Below, one piece after another: positions 26,385-37,189 of a DNA stretch of 64,000 nt. Each line of letters starts with the position of its first letter. Position 1 is the first letter of the stretch. Made by a program: the position numbers and the translations under genes. Source of the DNA: Skermanella sp. TT6 (GTDB lineage: Bacteria; Pseudomonadota; Alphaproteobacteria; Azospirillales; Azospirillaceae); NCBI RefSeq assembly GCF_016653635.2, contig NZ_CP067420.1, positions 2,115,501 through 2,179,500 on the forward strand, in the 5' to 3' direction. The notes below the pieces were generated by a model that saw only the letters and a list, made by a program, of their open reading frames with translations, had not been told where the DNA came from and did not search any database.

Positions 26385-26615
26385 ATGTCATCGGATAAGA
26401 AAATCGGTGTTGAGCGGAAGGGCGGGATCGGCGGTTCACCGGTCGAGCGTCGGGATTTCTTGAAAACGATCGGCCTCGCCGGCACGGCGGCCGCGGTGGC
26501 GGTTCCCCTGGCCGCGACGGGCGTGGCGGCCGAGGAGTCTCCCGAGGAGCGCGTGAAGCCGCGCTACCAGGAAACCGCCCATGTGAAGCAGTTCTATGCG
26601 CTGAACCGCCTCTAG
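26385..26615 (+). CDS. Formate dehydrogenase region Tat-signal protein
   Basis: A 76-residue protein with a twin-arginine signal (ERRDFLKTIGLAG) and a short mature tail (PRYQETAHVKQFYALNRL). This is the family described as formate dehydrogenase region TAT target (TIGR02811), found next to periplasmic formate dehydrogenases. The mature part is too short to be an enzyme; a role in assembly or as a small subunit is assumed in the family but not shown. It is the first gene of the operon and ends 25 bases before the alpha subunit gene. A GAGGACG lies upstream of the ATG. Confidence 0.85.
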   Translation: MSSDKKIGVERKGGIGGSPVERRDFLKTIGLAGTAAAVAVPLAATGVAAEESPEERVKPRYQETAHVKQFYALNRL

Positions 26616-26640
26616 GGCGGATCCAGGAGGAAAGACGTCA

Positions 26641-29532
26641 ATGCTGGTCAAGAGACGCTCGGGAACCGCCCAACGCTCGCCGCTCGCTTCAACCCTGGCC
26701 GCGGCGGCGAACGCCGGCGGTTCACTGGACCGCCGTACCTTCCTGCGGAACTCGGGGTTGGCCGCCGGCGGGATGGCGGCGCTGGGGGCGCTGCCGCTCG
26801 CGACCGTCCGCAAGGCGGAAGCCGGGCCGGTCGACCCGGACCTGGAAGTCACCCGGCGCAAGAGCATCTGCACCCACTGCTCGGTCGGCTGCACGGTCAT
26901 CGCCGAGGTGCAGAACGGTGTCTGGGTCGGGCAGGAGCCGGGGTGGGACAGCCCGATCAGCCAGGGAACCCACTGCGCCAAAGGCGCGTCGGTCCGCGAG
27001 CTGACGAAGGGCGAACGGCGCAACAAATATCCGGTCAAGCTGGTCAACGGCGAGTGGCAGCGCATCTCCTGGGATCAGGCGATCGACGAGATCGGCGACA
27101 AGCTGCTGGAGATCCGCGAGAAATCGGGTCCCGACAGCGTGTTCTGGCTGGGCTCGGCCAAGTTCTCCAACGAGGGCGCCTATCTCTACCGTAAGTTCGC
27201 GGCCCTGTGGGGCACCAACACGGTGGATCACCAGGCGCGCATCTGTCACAGCACCACTGTCGCGGGCGTCGCGAATACGTGGGGCTACGGCGCCATGACC
27301 AACAGCTACAACGACATCCAGAACGCCAAGGCGCTGATGATCATCGGCGGCAATCCGGCCGAGGCGCACCCGGTGTCGATGCAGCACATGCTCCGCGCGA
27401 AGGAGCACAACCGCGCTCCCTTCATCGTCATCGATCCCCGCTTCACCCGCACCGCCGCCCACGCGACCGACTACATCCGCATCCGGCCCGGAACCGACAT
27501 ACCGGTGATCTGGGGAATGCTCTGGCACATCTTCGAGAACGGCTGGGAGGACAAGGAATATATCCGCCAGCGCGTCTACGGCATGGACGAGATCCGGGCC
27601 GAGGTGAAGAAGTGGAACCCGCAGGAGGTCGAGCGGGTCACCGGCGTGCCGGGAGACCAGCTCCGCAAGGCCGCGGAACTGATGGCGAAGAACAGGCCGT
27701 CGACCCTGATCTGGTGCATGGGCGCCACCCAGAAGACGGTCGGCACCGCCAATGTCCGAGCTTTCAGCATCTTCCAGCTGGCGCTGGGCAACATCGGCGC
27801 CGAGGGCGGCGGTGCCAACATCTACCGCGGTCACAGCAACGTCCAGGGCGCGACGGACATGGGCCTCGACGTCACGTCGCTGCCGTCCTATTACGGCTTG
27901 GCCGAGGGAGCGTGGCGGCACTGGGCGCGCGTGTGGGATGTCGAATACGAGTGGCTGCAGGGCCGCTTCGCGTCCAAGGAGCTGATGGAGACGAAGGGCA
28001 TCCCGACCACCCGCTGGTTCGACGCCGTGTTGGCGAAGCCGGGTGAACTGGACCAGCCCAACAACATCAAGGCCTTCATCACCTTCGGCCATGGCGGCAA
28101 CACGGTCACCCGGATGCCCGAGATGCGCCGCGGCCTCGAGGCGTTGGAGTTGTTGGTGGTGGTCGACCCGCACCCGACGACCTTCGCCTCGGTCAGCGAC
28201 CGCAAGAACGGGACATACATCCTGCCGGCCTGCACCCAGTTCGAGCTGGCCGGCTGCCGCGCCGCGTCGAACCGGTCTCTCCAGTGGTCGGACGCGGTCG
28301 TCGATCCGATCTTCGAGTCCAAGGACGACTACGAAACCATGTATCTCCTGGCCCGCAAGCTCGGCTTCGCGGACCAGCTCTTCAAGCACATCACGGTGGA
28401 CGGCACCAAGCCCCGGGCCGAGGACATCCTGCGGGAAATCAACCGGGGCGCCCTCTCGACCGGTTACACCGGCCAGTCGCCCGAGCGGCTGAAGATGCAC
28501 ATGGAGTACCAGGCCGACTTCGACAAGATCAGCATGCGGGCGACCAAGGGACCGTGCGAGGGCGAGTATTACGGCCTGCCCTGGCCCTGCTGGGGCACGC
28601 CGGAGATGAAGCACCCCGGTTCCGCCGTCCTCTACGATACTTCCAAGCACGTCATGGAAGGGGGCACGACCTTCCGGGCCCGCTTCGGGATCGAGCGCAA
28701 CGGCGTCAGCCTGCTGGCCGACGGCTCCTACTCCAAGGGCTCGGAGATCACCGACGGCTATCCCGAGTTCACCATGGCGGTGTTGAGGAAGCTCGGCTGG
28801 GACGTCGATCTGACACCCGACGAATTGGCTGTGATCGACGCCATCGGCGGCGACAACATCGATCAGGTCAGTTGGATGACCGACCTGTCCATGGGCATCA
28901 TCCGGGTCGCCTTGAAGCATGGCTGCGTGCCTCACGGCAATGCCAAGGCGCGCGCGGTGGCCTGGAACCTGCCGGACCCCGTGCCGATCCACCGCGAGCC
29001 CCTCTATTCTCCCCGCCGCGATCTGGTGGCGCAGTACCCCGCGATCGACGACCGCCGGGACTTCCGCATGACGCATCTCGCCAAATCCGTCCAGGCGCGG
29101 GACGTCTCGAAGGAGTTCCCGATCATCCTGACGTCCGGCCGCCTGGTCGAATATGAGGGCGGCGGCGAGGAGACCAGGTCCAACCCGTGGCTGGCCGAGC
29201 TTCAGCAGACCATGTTCGTCGAGGTCAACACCAGGGACGCCGAGCGGCTGGGCATCCGCCACCGGTCCGACGTCTGGGTCTATGGCCCGGAATACAACAG
29301 CAAGGCCCGGGTCATGGCTTTCGTCACCGACCGGGTGGGGCAGGGCGTCGCCTTCATGCCGTTCCACTTCTCGGGCTTCTGGGAGGGCGTGGACCAGCGG
29401 GAGAAGTATCCGCCGGGCACCGACCCGATCGTGCTGGGAGCCCCGGTCAACGCGGTGATGACCTATGGCTACGACCCTGTGACGTTCATGCAGGAAACCA
29501 AAGTGACCCTGTGCCGCATCGAGCCGGCTTGA
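26641..29532 (+). CDS. fdhA: Formate dehydrogenase alpha subunit, cysteine type
   Basis: A 963-residue molybdenum or tungsten bis-MGD enzyme. A Tat signal (DRRTFLRNSG, residues about 30-60) sends it folded to the periplasm. Cys77, Cys80, Cys84 and Cys112 (CTHCSVGC, THCAKG) bind the N-terminal [4Fe-4S] cluster. The metal ligand is Cys202 in ARICHSTT, encoded by TGT, so this is a cysteine rather than a selenocysteine enzyme and no SECIS element is needed. The molybdopterin oxidoreductase and dinucleotide-binding domains fill the rest, and the length agrees with FdnG/FdoG-type subunits. It oxidises formate to carbon dioxide, passing electrons to FdhB. Maturation genes such as fdhD and fdhE are not in the window. 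Confidence 0.95.
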   Translation: MLVKRRSGTAQRSPLASTLAAAANAGGSLDRRTFLRNSGLAAGGMAALGALPLATVRKAEAGPVDPDLEVTRRKSICTHCSVGCTVIAEVQNGVWVGQEPGWDSPISQGTHCAKGASVRELTKGERRNKYPVKLVNGEWQRISWDQAIDEIGDKLLEIREKSGPDSVFWLGSAKFSNEGAYLYRKFAALWGTNTVDHQARICHSTTVAGVANTWGYGAMTNSYNDIQNAKALMIIGGNPAEAHPVSMQHMLRAKEHNRAPFIVIDPRFTRTAAHATDYIRIRPGTDIPVIWGMLWHIFENGWEDKEYIRQRVYGMDEIRAEVKKWNPQEVERVTGVPGDQLRKAAELMAKNRPSTLIWCMGATQKTVGTANVRAFSIFQLALGNIGAEGGGANIYRGHSNVQGATDMGLDVTSLPSYYGLAEGAWRHWARVWDVEYEWLQGRFASKELMETKGIPTTRWFDAVLAKPGELDQPNNIKAFITFGHGGNTVTRMPEMRRGLEALELLVVVDPHPTTFASVSDRKNGTYILPACTQFELAGCRAASNRSLQWSDAVVDPIFESKDDYETMYLLARKLGFADQLFKHITVDGTKPRAEDILREINRGALSTGYTGQSPERLKMHMEYQADFDKISMRATKGPCEGEYYGLPWPCWGTPEMKHPGSAVLYDTSKHVMEGGTTFRARFGIERNGVSLLADGSYSKGSEITDGYPEFTMAVLRKLGWDVDLTPDELAVIDAIGGDNIDQVSWMTDLSMGIIRVALKHGCVPHGNAKARAVAWNLPDPVPIHREPLYSPRRDLVAQYPAIDDRRDFRMTHLAKSVQARDVSKEFPIILTSGRLVEYEGGGEETRSNPWLAELQQTMFVEVNTRDAERLGIRHRSDVWVYGPEYNSKARVMAFVTDRVGQGVAFMPFHFSGFWEGVDQREKYPPGTDPIVLGAPVNAVMTYGYDPVTFMQETKVTLCRIEPA

Positions 29533-29557
29533 GCGGGGGAGGGCGAGAGTACCGACC

Positions 29558-30157
29558 ATGGCAAGAATGAAATTCCTCTGTGACAGCGACCGTTGCATCG
29601 AGTGCAACGCCTGCGTCACCGCCTGCAAGAACGAGCACGACGTTCCCTGGGGCATCAACCGCCGCCGGGTCATCACGCTGAACGACGGGCAGCCGGGCGA
29701 GAAATCGATCTCCATGGCCTGCATGCACTGCACCGACGCGCCCTGCGCGGCGGTGTGCCCGGTGGACTGCTTCTACACCACGGCCGACGGCGTGGTGCTG
29801 CACTCCAAGGAGCTGTGCATCGGCTGCGGCTACTGCTTCTACGCCTGCCCGTTCGGAGCGCCCCAGTTCCCTCAGACGACCAACTTCGGCGGCCGCGGCA
29901 AGATGGACAAATGCACCTTCTGCGCCGGCGGGCCGGAAGAGGACATGACCCTGATCGAGTACCACGGGTACGGCACCAACCGCCTCGCGGAAGGCAAGCT
30001 CCCGCTGTGCGCCGAGATGTGCTCGACCCGCTCCCTGCTGGCCGGCGATGGCGACATCATCGCGGACATCTACAAGGAGCGGGTCGTCCGCCGCGGCTAC
30101 GGCTCGGGCGCCTGGGGCTGGACCACCGCCTACGGCCAGACGGACCGGGGTGTCTGA
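29558..30157 (+). CDS. fdhB: Formate dehydrogenase beta subunit, four [4Fe-4S] clusters
   Basis: A 199-residue ferredoxin-like subunit. Cysteine groups CIECNACVTACKNEH, CMHCTDAPCAAVCPVDC, CIGCGYCFYACPFGAP and CTFCAGG plus CAEMC near 150 give the sixteen ligands for four [4Fe-4S] clusters. It conducts electrons from the alpha subunit to the membrane cytochrome b. It lacks the C-terminal membrane anchor helix of FdnH, as in the FDH3 type. It has no signal peptide, so it is presumably exported together with the alpha subunit. The gene is 25 bases from fdhA and 19 from the gamma subunit gene. Confidence 0.94.
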   Translation: MARMKFLCDSDRCIECNACVTACKNEHDVPWGINRRRVITLNDGQPGEKSISMACMHCTDAPCAAVCPVDCFYTTADGVVLHSKELCIGCGYCFYACPFGAPQFPQTTNFGGRGKMDKCTFCAGGPEEDMTLIEYHGYGTNRLAEGKLPLCAEMCSTRSLLAGDGDIIADIYKERVVRRGYGSGAWGWTTAYGQTDRGV

Positions 30158-30176
30158 TGGCGAAGGAGAACACGCT

Positions 30177-31226
30177 ATGCCGATAACGCCCCGGAAAATC
30201 CTCGGGCTTCTGCCCGGATTGCTCGTCGCGGCCTTTCTCTTCGCCGCGGTGCCCTCGGCCCATGCCCAGCTGGACCAGGTGGTCACGCCCAACTCCCCCT
30301 CTTCCAAGGAGGAGGTCGAGCTGTACCAGCAGCTCCAGGGCAAGGTTCAGGGCTATGTCAGCATCCCGGACGGCAAGCTGGCGACGCTGGTGCAGCCCCA
30401 GGGCCGGGACTGGCGGGAATTCCGCAATTATTACGGCCGCATCATCTCCGGCGTCGTGATGGGCGGCATGTTGCTGGGCCTCGCCGTGTTCTACATGTTC
30501 CGCGGCAAGATCCGGATCGTTGCGGGCCGGGCCGGACGGACGGTAACCCGTTTCATGCCGATCGACCGGTTCGCCCACTGGCTGACCGCCACCAGCTTCA
30601 TCGTCTTGGGCCTGACCGGGTTGGTGCTGGCCTTCGGTCGGCCCCTGATGATTCCGCTGATCGGGCACGAGGCCTTCACGGCCCTGGCCACTTATGGGAA
30701 ATTCGCCCACAACTTCCTGAGCTTCCCCTTCGTGCTCGGAATCCTGATGATGCTGGTGCTGTGGATCAAGGACAACATTCCGGAAAAGGCTGATCTGACC
30801 TGGATCAAGCAGGGCGGAGGATTCCTGAACAACGGGATGCATCCCGAGGCCGGCCGTTTCAATGCCGGCCAGAAGATGATCTTCTGGACCATCGTGCTGG
30901 GCGGCCTCGCCATGGCGGTCAGCGGCTACATGCTGATGTTCCCGTTCTACCTGACGGGCGTCAACGGCATGCAGATCTCCCATATCGTCCATTGGCTGGG
31001 CACGGCGGTCCTGATGGCCGTCATCTTCGGCCACATCTATATCGGCACCATCGGCATGGAGGGCGCCTTCGACGCCATGGGCAACGGCGAAGTGGACCTG
31101 AACTGGGCCCGCGAGCACCATGCCGGCTGGCTGAAGACCCAGGGCATCTCGACCGACACCCGCGACGGCCCGAGCAAGGTGCCCACGCATCGTGACCCTC
31201 AATCCCCCGGCCTGCCGGCGGAGTGA
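30177..31226 (+). CDS. Formate dehydrogenase gamma subunit, cytochrome b
   Basis: A 349-residue membrane protein. A signal-like hydrophobic N-terminus (GLLPGLLVAAFLFAAVPSAHA) is followed by a periplasmic segment of about 75 residues and then four or five spans. Histidines in DRFAHWL, FAHNFLSF, HIVHWLG and FGHIYIG are placed to bind two haem b groups, as in FdnI/FdoI. The subunit takes electrons from FdhB and reduces quinone, which links formate oxidation to respiration. ATG at 30177 has AAGGAG at good distance. The extra N-terminal part fits the longer gamma subunits of alphaproteobacterial and FDH3-type enzymes. It is the last gene of the operon. Confidence 0.92.
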   Translation: MPITPRKILGLLPGLLVAAFLFAAVPSAHAQLDQVVTPNSPSSKEEVELYQQLQGKVQGYVSIPDGKLATLVQPQGRDWREFRNYYGRIISGVVMGGMLLGLAVFYMFRGKIRIVAGRAGRTVTRFMPIDRFAHWLTATSFIVLGLTGLVLAFGRPLMIPLIGHEAFTALATYGKFAHNFLSFPFVLGILMMLVLWIKDNIPEKADLTWIKQGGGFLNNGMHPEAGRFNAGQKMIFWTIVLGGLAMAVSGYMLMFPFYLTGVNGMQISHIVHWLGTAVLMAVIFGHIYIGTIGMEGAFDAMGNGEVDLNWAREHHAGWLKTQGISTDTRDGPSKVPTHRDPQSPGLPAE

Positions 31227-31247
31227 GGGCGGAACGGTTGGCATCGA

Positions 31248-31499
31248 TCATCGAAGGCTTGCCTGCCGATGGACGATGATCCTGTAGATCATCAACTGCC
31301 GTTCTCGATACTGATAAATGACTGTAATGCCGGGGGAAGTGTCTCTGATCACCGTCTCCAGATACTTCCCCTCGACCTCGCCAATCTCGTCATCAAGCCG
31401 CAGATTCTCCAGCCTGCGCCTGATGGTTGCCTGAGTGCGAGGATCAAGAAACTCAAGATACTTTTTTACGTCTCTGTCGAAGTTCAGCTTCACTGTCAA
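31248..31499 (-). CDS. RelE/ParE-like toxin
   Basis: An 83-residue basic protein. Two N-terminal helices (RDVKKYLEFLDPRTQATIRRRLENL) followed by beta-strands (ISPGITVIYQYRERQLMIYRIIVHRQ-like) agree with the RelE/ParE fold. Members cut mRNA on the ribosome or poison gyrase. The reading frame starts with TTG at 31499, eight to nine bases after GGAG; a GTG two codons later is an alternative. It overlaps the end of the antitoxin gene by 47 bases, typical for a tight type II pair. Target cannot be told from sequence. Confidence 0.65.
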   Translation of the reverse strand: MTVKLNFDRDVKKYLEFLDPRTQATIRRRLENLRLDDEIGEVEGKYLETVIRDTSPGITVIYQYRERQLMIYRIIVHRQASLR

Positions 31500-31758
31500 C
31501 TATCTGGGCTCCGGGCTTGGGCAGTGCCCTAAGTATCGCCTCGGATTCGTCGGTACCCAGGAAGTCGGCATCGGTCGCTGATTTTGCCAGGTCCGCCAAG
31601 TAGGCGGCCTCAATGGCTTTCAGCGCATCGTATTCATGGATCCCCATAAGAATCCCTTTCATACGGCCGTTTCGTGAGATTCCGACTGCCTCCCGATCGC
31701 ATTCGTCAAGGTACTGCCCGAAGCGGTTTTGAACCGAGGTTGCAGTAATAATCTTCAT
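31453..31758 (-). CDS. Phd/YefM-like antitoxin
   Basis: A 101-residue protein whose first 55 residues (MKIITATSVQNRFGQYLDEC, then RNGRMKGILMGIHEYDAL) match the Phd/YefM antitoxin fold, with a DNA-binding dimer domain. The C-terminal half is acidic, then Gln/Arg-rich, and would wrap the toxin. ATG at 31758 is preceded by GGCGGGGTG. The antitoxin gene comes first and the toxin gene overlaps it, the usual order for autorepressed type II modules. It is convergent with the formate dehydrogenase operon and stands at the edge of a 617-base non-coding region (31759-32375). Confidence 0.75.
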   Translation of the reverse strand: MKIITATSVQNRFGQYLDECDREAVGISRNGRMKGILMGIHEYDALKAIEAAYLADLAKSATDADFLGTDESEAILRALPKPGAQIVDSEAELRQRRKKVS

Positions 31759-31904
31759 TTGTTCACACCCCGCCTTTGCGGTTGCTTGGCACTTCAAGCG
31801 GCGGCACAGTTGAATGGCAGAAGTGAACAAAAGGTTAGAACTGTGCCCGATCAGTTTGAACCGCTCCGGTCGTCGCAGCCGACCGCTCAACTCACCGCAC
31901 TGTG

Positions 31905-31986
31905 TTGCGCCATGGGCTCGACCTACGGCTCGATGCAGGGCAGAGGTGATGCGGGCCGACGGTCGTAGGTTGCGCCCATGGCGCAA
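31905..31986. repeat. REP-like imperfect inverted repeat
   Basis: Arms of 23 bases at 31905-31927 and 31964-31986 match at 20 positions in inverted orientation, around a 36-base spacer. Each arm holds the core TTGCGCCATGGGC, and the right arm on its own forms a GTTGCGCC/GGCGCAAC hairpin. The outer ends read CGTAGGT, as do those of the repeat at 52695-52775. Such head-to-head hairpins resemble REP/BIME-type intergenic repeats. No transposase of the REP-associated kind is encoded here. Confidence 0.55.
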
Positions 31987-32100
31987 CGCATCGGATCAGC
32001 CGTCCCGGGTGGATCGACCAGATCGGGTTCAGTTCCAGGCCGAGCCCGATCCTGTTCGGAAGGTTTGCGGAATTCCGACTAATGAGATAATATTCCTAGA

Positions 32101-32128
32101 GTCTCACGGAGTGCATGTCCCGTGAGAC
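32101..32128. repeat. Perfect 9-base inverted repeat
   Basis: GTCTCACGG (32101-32109) and CCGTGAGAC (32120-32128) flank a ten-base centre. The surrounding stretch 31987-32375 has no convincing gene. It may be an operator or a transcript hairpin; nothing else supports a role. Confidence 0.4.
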
Positions 32129-32375
32129 ACGCTGGCCGGCCGTCTCCGCTTTTGATTGATACACTCCACACCGGCCATCGCTCCGCCGGCCCAGCCTCAT
32201 GCCGACATGATCGTCGATGACGGATGCTGACATTTGCGGCCGATAGGGGGGGAGGGGAGGAGGATCGGCCGTTCCGCCACTTACTTCGATGCCGTCGGGA
32301 TTTATGCCAAATTGCCAGCTAGCATGGAAATATCCTAAGAGGTATCACTTCGCCGTACCCGTCATAGGTGTCCTC

Positions 32376-32900
32376 ATGTTCGCGTCGCATCGCTCCATCC
32401 CTTCGTTGATTGCCATCGCGCTGATGATCTGGATGTCAGCATTCCATTCGGCTGCCGCCGAAACGCTCGCAGCGCCGAGCGGGCCGGTCGTGCTGACCGT
32501 CACCGGCAAAATCGCTCAGACCAACGGCGCCGCCGGGGCGCAGTTCGACATCGCGATGCTGGAAGCCTTGCCACGCCGGGTGGCGAAGGTGACGACTCCC
32601 TGGGCGGAAGGTGTGAACGCGTTCGAGGGGCCGCTCGCCCGGGCCGTTCTGCAGGCGGTCGGAGCGAAGGGCTCCAAGCTTCGGATCACCGCGCTCAACG
32701 ACTATTCAGCCGAAGTCCCTTTCGAAGATTTCATGAAGTTCGATGTCATCCTCGCGCTGAAGAAGAACGACGCCTATCTGCCGGTACGCCATCAGGGGCC
32801 GATTTTCGTGATCTACCCCTTCGACACCAATCCGGATCTCTACAACGAAGTTTATTTCGGCCGCTCGGTCTGGCAGGTAAAGAGCATTGAGGTCCATTGA
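32376..32900 (+). CDS. Periplasmic sulfite-oxidase-fold protein lacking the Mo-ligating cysteine
   Basis: A 174-residue protein with a signal peptide (about 1-28, ending HSAAAET). The mature part ([67 protein letters not shown]) follows the oxidoreductase molybdopterin-binding domain pattern (PF00174). No cysteine occurs in the whole chain, so the metal ligand of true enzymes is missing. Small versions of this domain are often encoded just before sensor kinases; here a hybrid kinase starts 74 bases downstream. It may therefore be a periplasmic sensing partner rather than an enzyme. ATG at 32376 is chosen for the signal peptide and a nearby AGGTG. Confidence 0.75.
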   Translation: MFASHRSIPSLIAIALMIWMSAFHSAAAETLAAPSGPVVLTVTGKIAQTNGAAGAQFDIAMLEALPRRVAKVTTPWAEGVNAFEGPLARAVLQAVGAKGSKLRITALNDYSAEVPFEDFMKFDVILALKKNDAYLPVRHQGPIFVIYPFDTNPDLYNEVYFGRSVWQVKSIEVH

Positions 32901-32973
32901 GGCGGTGCTTTCGCGCCGTGGCCGCAATGCAGTGGTTCTTCCGTCCATGTCGTCAACCAGGAGGTGGCCGATC

Positions 32974-35193
<2,220 letters not shown>

Positions 35194-35220
35194 ACCGGAA
35201 CCTGGATCGGAAGGACCGCA

Positions 35221-36210
35221 ATGACCGCGATGGATCTGCTGATCGTCGACGACAATCCGGCGAACCTGATGCTGATGAGCCGTTACGCCCAGGCGATCGC
35301 CGGCGCTTCCGTCCATGGCGTGGGCTGCGCGTCAGAAGCCCTGGCTTGGTGCGACAGGCACGACGTCGACCTGGTGGTCACGGACTTCATGATGCCGAAG
35401 ATGGACGGTCTGGAATTCCTGCACCGTCTTCGGGGCATCGGGAACACGGCCGAGGTTCCGGTGATCATGGTGACCGGGCAGGGGGCTAAGGAATTCCGTC
35501 GCGAAGCGCTGGTCCGGGGAGTCACCGATTTCCTGAGCAAGCCGATCGACCGCATCGAGTTCACCGCGCGCTGCCGCAACCTGCTGGAGCTCCGGGCCAG
35601 CCACCGGCGGCTGAGGGAGCAGGCGGCCAACGAGCTGATCATGCGGCTGTCGCGCTCCATCGAGTCCCGGGACAGCGAGACCGGCGCCCATCTCGACCGC
35701 ATGGCACGCTACGCCCGGATCATCGCGGCCGGCGTCGGGATGTCCGACGCGATGCAGGAGCGCATCCAGATGGCGGCTCCCATGCACGATGTCGGCAAGG
35801 TGGCGGTGGCCGACGAGATCCTTTTCAAGCCGGGTCGCTACTCGCCGGAAGAATACGAGATCATGAAACTGCACACGGTGCACGGCTATCGCATCCTGGA
35901 CGACAGTTCCTCTCCCCTGATCCGGCTGGCGGCGTCGATCGCGCTGACCCATCACGAGAAGTTCGACGGCAGCGGCTATCCGAGGGGCCTGAAGGGTGAG
36001 GAAATCCCCCTGGCCGGCCGCATCATCGCCATCGCCGACGTTTTCGACGCGCTGACCACGCAGCGTCCGTACAAGGCGGCATGGTCCCTGGAAGAGGCGC
36101 TGGCTTTCCTTCGGGACAATGCCGGGACGCATTTCGATCCGGTCTGCATCGACGCGTTCTTCGCCAAATTGCCCGCGGTGCTGAAGATCCGGGCGGAGTT
36201 CGCGGACTGA
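35221..36210 (+). CDS. Response regulator with HD-GYP phosphodiesterase domain
   Basis: A 329-residue protein. The receiver domain (1-120) has Asp11-Asp12, phosphoacceptor Asp55 (VVTDFMMPKMDG) and Lys at LSKPID. The HD-GYP domain (about 145-325) has His189-Asp190 (PMHDVGK), HHEKFDGSGYPRGLKGEEIP and IADVFDALTT, so catalytic metal-binding residues and the GYP element are intact. It would hydrolyse cyclic di-GMP, linking the upstream hybrid kinase to the choice between motility and surface growth. It is followed by a clear terminator. Confidence 0.93.
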   Translation: MTAMDLLIVDDNPANLMLMSRYAQAIAGASVHGVGCASEALAWCDRHDVDLVVTDFMMPKMDGLEFLHRLRGIGNTAEVPVIMVTGQGAKEFRREALVRGVTDFLSKPIDRIEFTARCRNLLELRASHRRLREQAANELIMRLSRSIESRDSETGAHLDRMARYARIIAAGVGMSDAMQERIQMAAPMHDVGKVAVADEILFKPGRYSPEEYEIMKLHTVHGYRILDDSSSPLIRLAASIALTHHEKFDGSGYPRGLKGEEIPLAGRIIAIADVFDALTTQRPYKAAWSLEEALAFLRDNAGTHFDPVCIDAFFAKLPAVLKIRAEFAD

Positions 36211-36252
36211 GCCATCGTTCCGTTCGAACCGCCGCATAATGCACTCGCCGGT

Positions 36253-36292
36253 GCTTCGGATTCGCGAATTGCGAAGCGGCTTTCATTTTTTT
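36253..36292 (+). terminator. Rho-independent terminator of the kinase/HD-GYP operon
   Basis: GCTTCG (36253-36258) pairs with CGAAGC (36272-36277), and the self-complementary ATTCGCGAAT extends the stem between them. GGC and then TTTCATTTTTTT follow on the plus strand. It lies 43 bases after the HD-GYP stop codon. Confidence 0.75.
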
Positions 36293-36426
36293 GCAGAGGA
36301 GTACGCAGAGAATAGGGCTTATGAATGCCTCCATGTAGGCTAAAAGTCAGATGAATACTTGGCATCGATTGTGCAAATCATCTCCTCATGAGTTGAATTT
36401 TTGAAGATCGCTCGCGAGGTGCACAA

Positions 36427-36786
36427 ATGACCAGCAATCCGGCCCAGGGCAGCAGCATCATCGACTTGGCGGAGGTCCGCGCCGCACGGAGCCGTTCAGC
36501 GGTGACCCAGGCCGTCCCCTACGCGGTGACCGCGGCCGACCTGTTCCGAAACCTCGAGATGCAGGCCGAGATGATCGGCGAGGTTGCCGGCCGCATGGTG
36601 GCCGAGCTCGCCAGCTTCTCGGACGATCTCGGGGACGCTCTGGAGGAGGCTCTCGTCGTCAGGCAGTTCTGCGCCGATTGCCAGGACGCCCTCCTGTTGG
36701 AGGACATCGACGCGATGGAACGGGCCCGCGACCGGCTGGCAGCCGAGTTCGCGAGCCTGGAGATCGGCTTGAACCGCCAGGTCTGA
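36427..36786 (+). CDS. Hypothetical helical protein
   Basis: A 119-residue acidic protein of no recognised family. After a short polar N-terminus (MTSNPAQGSSIIDLAEVRAA) it is predicted to be almost wholly helical, with heptad-like regions at about 40-75 (FRNLEMQAEMIGEVAGRMV) and 90-115. One CxxC (CADC) occurs near residue 80. The gene has an AT-rich upstream region and ends two bases before the stop of the convergent gene. It stands at the edge of the uncharacterised cluster 36427-41150. Confidence 0.6.
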   Translation: MTSNPAQGSSIIDLAEVRAARSRSAVTQAVPYAVTAADLFRNLEMQAEMIGEVAGRMVAELASFSDDLGDALEEALVVRQFCADCQDALLLEDIDAMERARDRLAAEFASLEIGLNRQV

Positions 36787-36788
36787 CA

Positions 36789-37166
36789 CTAGGGCCAGAG
36801 ATTTTCCCTGGCCTGCATGTAAGTCGCGGCGACCTGGATCAGCGCCAGGAAGGCCACGACCGCCGCGGCGAGGCCGCTGATCAGGTTCGCCCTGCGGCGC
36901 GCCTCCAGATTCGCCCGGCGCTTCGCCTCGGCCGCGCGCTTCTCGGCCGCGTTGACCATCCTGCGGGTGATCGACAGTTCGCCGCGCCGGCCGTTGTTGG
37001 ACCATTCAACCACCAGGGTGCTGGCCTTGCCCGCCTCGATCATGCGGCGGGCGAATTCCCGGGCGATCCTCGACGAGGGGAACTCGCCCATCAGTTCGCC
37101 CGTGCTGTCGACGACCCTGTAGAATTCACCGCCCTCGGAACCGGTCCTGGCGTTCGCGTCAGCCAT
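36789..37166 (-). CDS. Hypothetical protein with C-terminal membrane anchor
   Basis: A 125-residue protein. Residues 10-65 form a small alpha/beta region (EFYRVVDSTGELMGEF, STLVVEWSNNGRRGEL). A strongly basic helix (about 70-93, RAAEAKRRANLEARRR) leads to one membrane span (about 95-115, ISGLAAAVVAFLALIQVAATY). It is a tail-anchored-like design with the N-terminal domain in the cytoplasm. It starts 23 bases after the stop of the paralogue gene at 37190-38314 on the same strand and is probably co-transcribed with it. No family recognised. Confidence 0.65.
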   Translation of the reverse strand: MADANARTGSEGGEFYRVVDSTGELMGEFPSSRIAREFARRMIEAGKASTLVVEWSNNGRRGELSITRRMVNAAEKRAAEAKRRANLEARRRANLISGLAAAVVAFLALIQVAATYMQARENLWP

Positions 37167-37189
37167 GCCGCTGCTCCCCGCCGGCCGGT

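Noticed and set aside
27244-27246. Possible selenocysteine site in formate dehydrogenase
   Set aside because: The ligand codon is TGT, so the residue is an ordinary cysteine.
26722-29733. A 1003-codon frame opposite the formate dehydrogenase alpha gene
   Set aside because: Shadow of fdhA; low-complexity Arg/Asp/Gly/Val sequence without any recognisable domain.
31814-32125. A 103-codon frame between the toxin-antitoxin pair and the periplasmic protein gene
   Set aside because: It runs through the imperfect inverted repeat, has Arg/Pro/Ser-rich content and no ribosome site.
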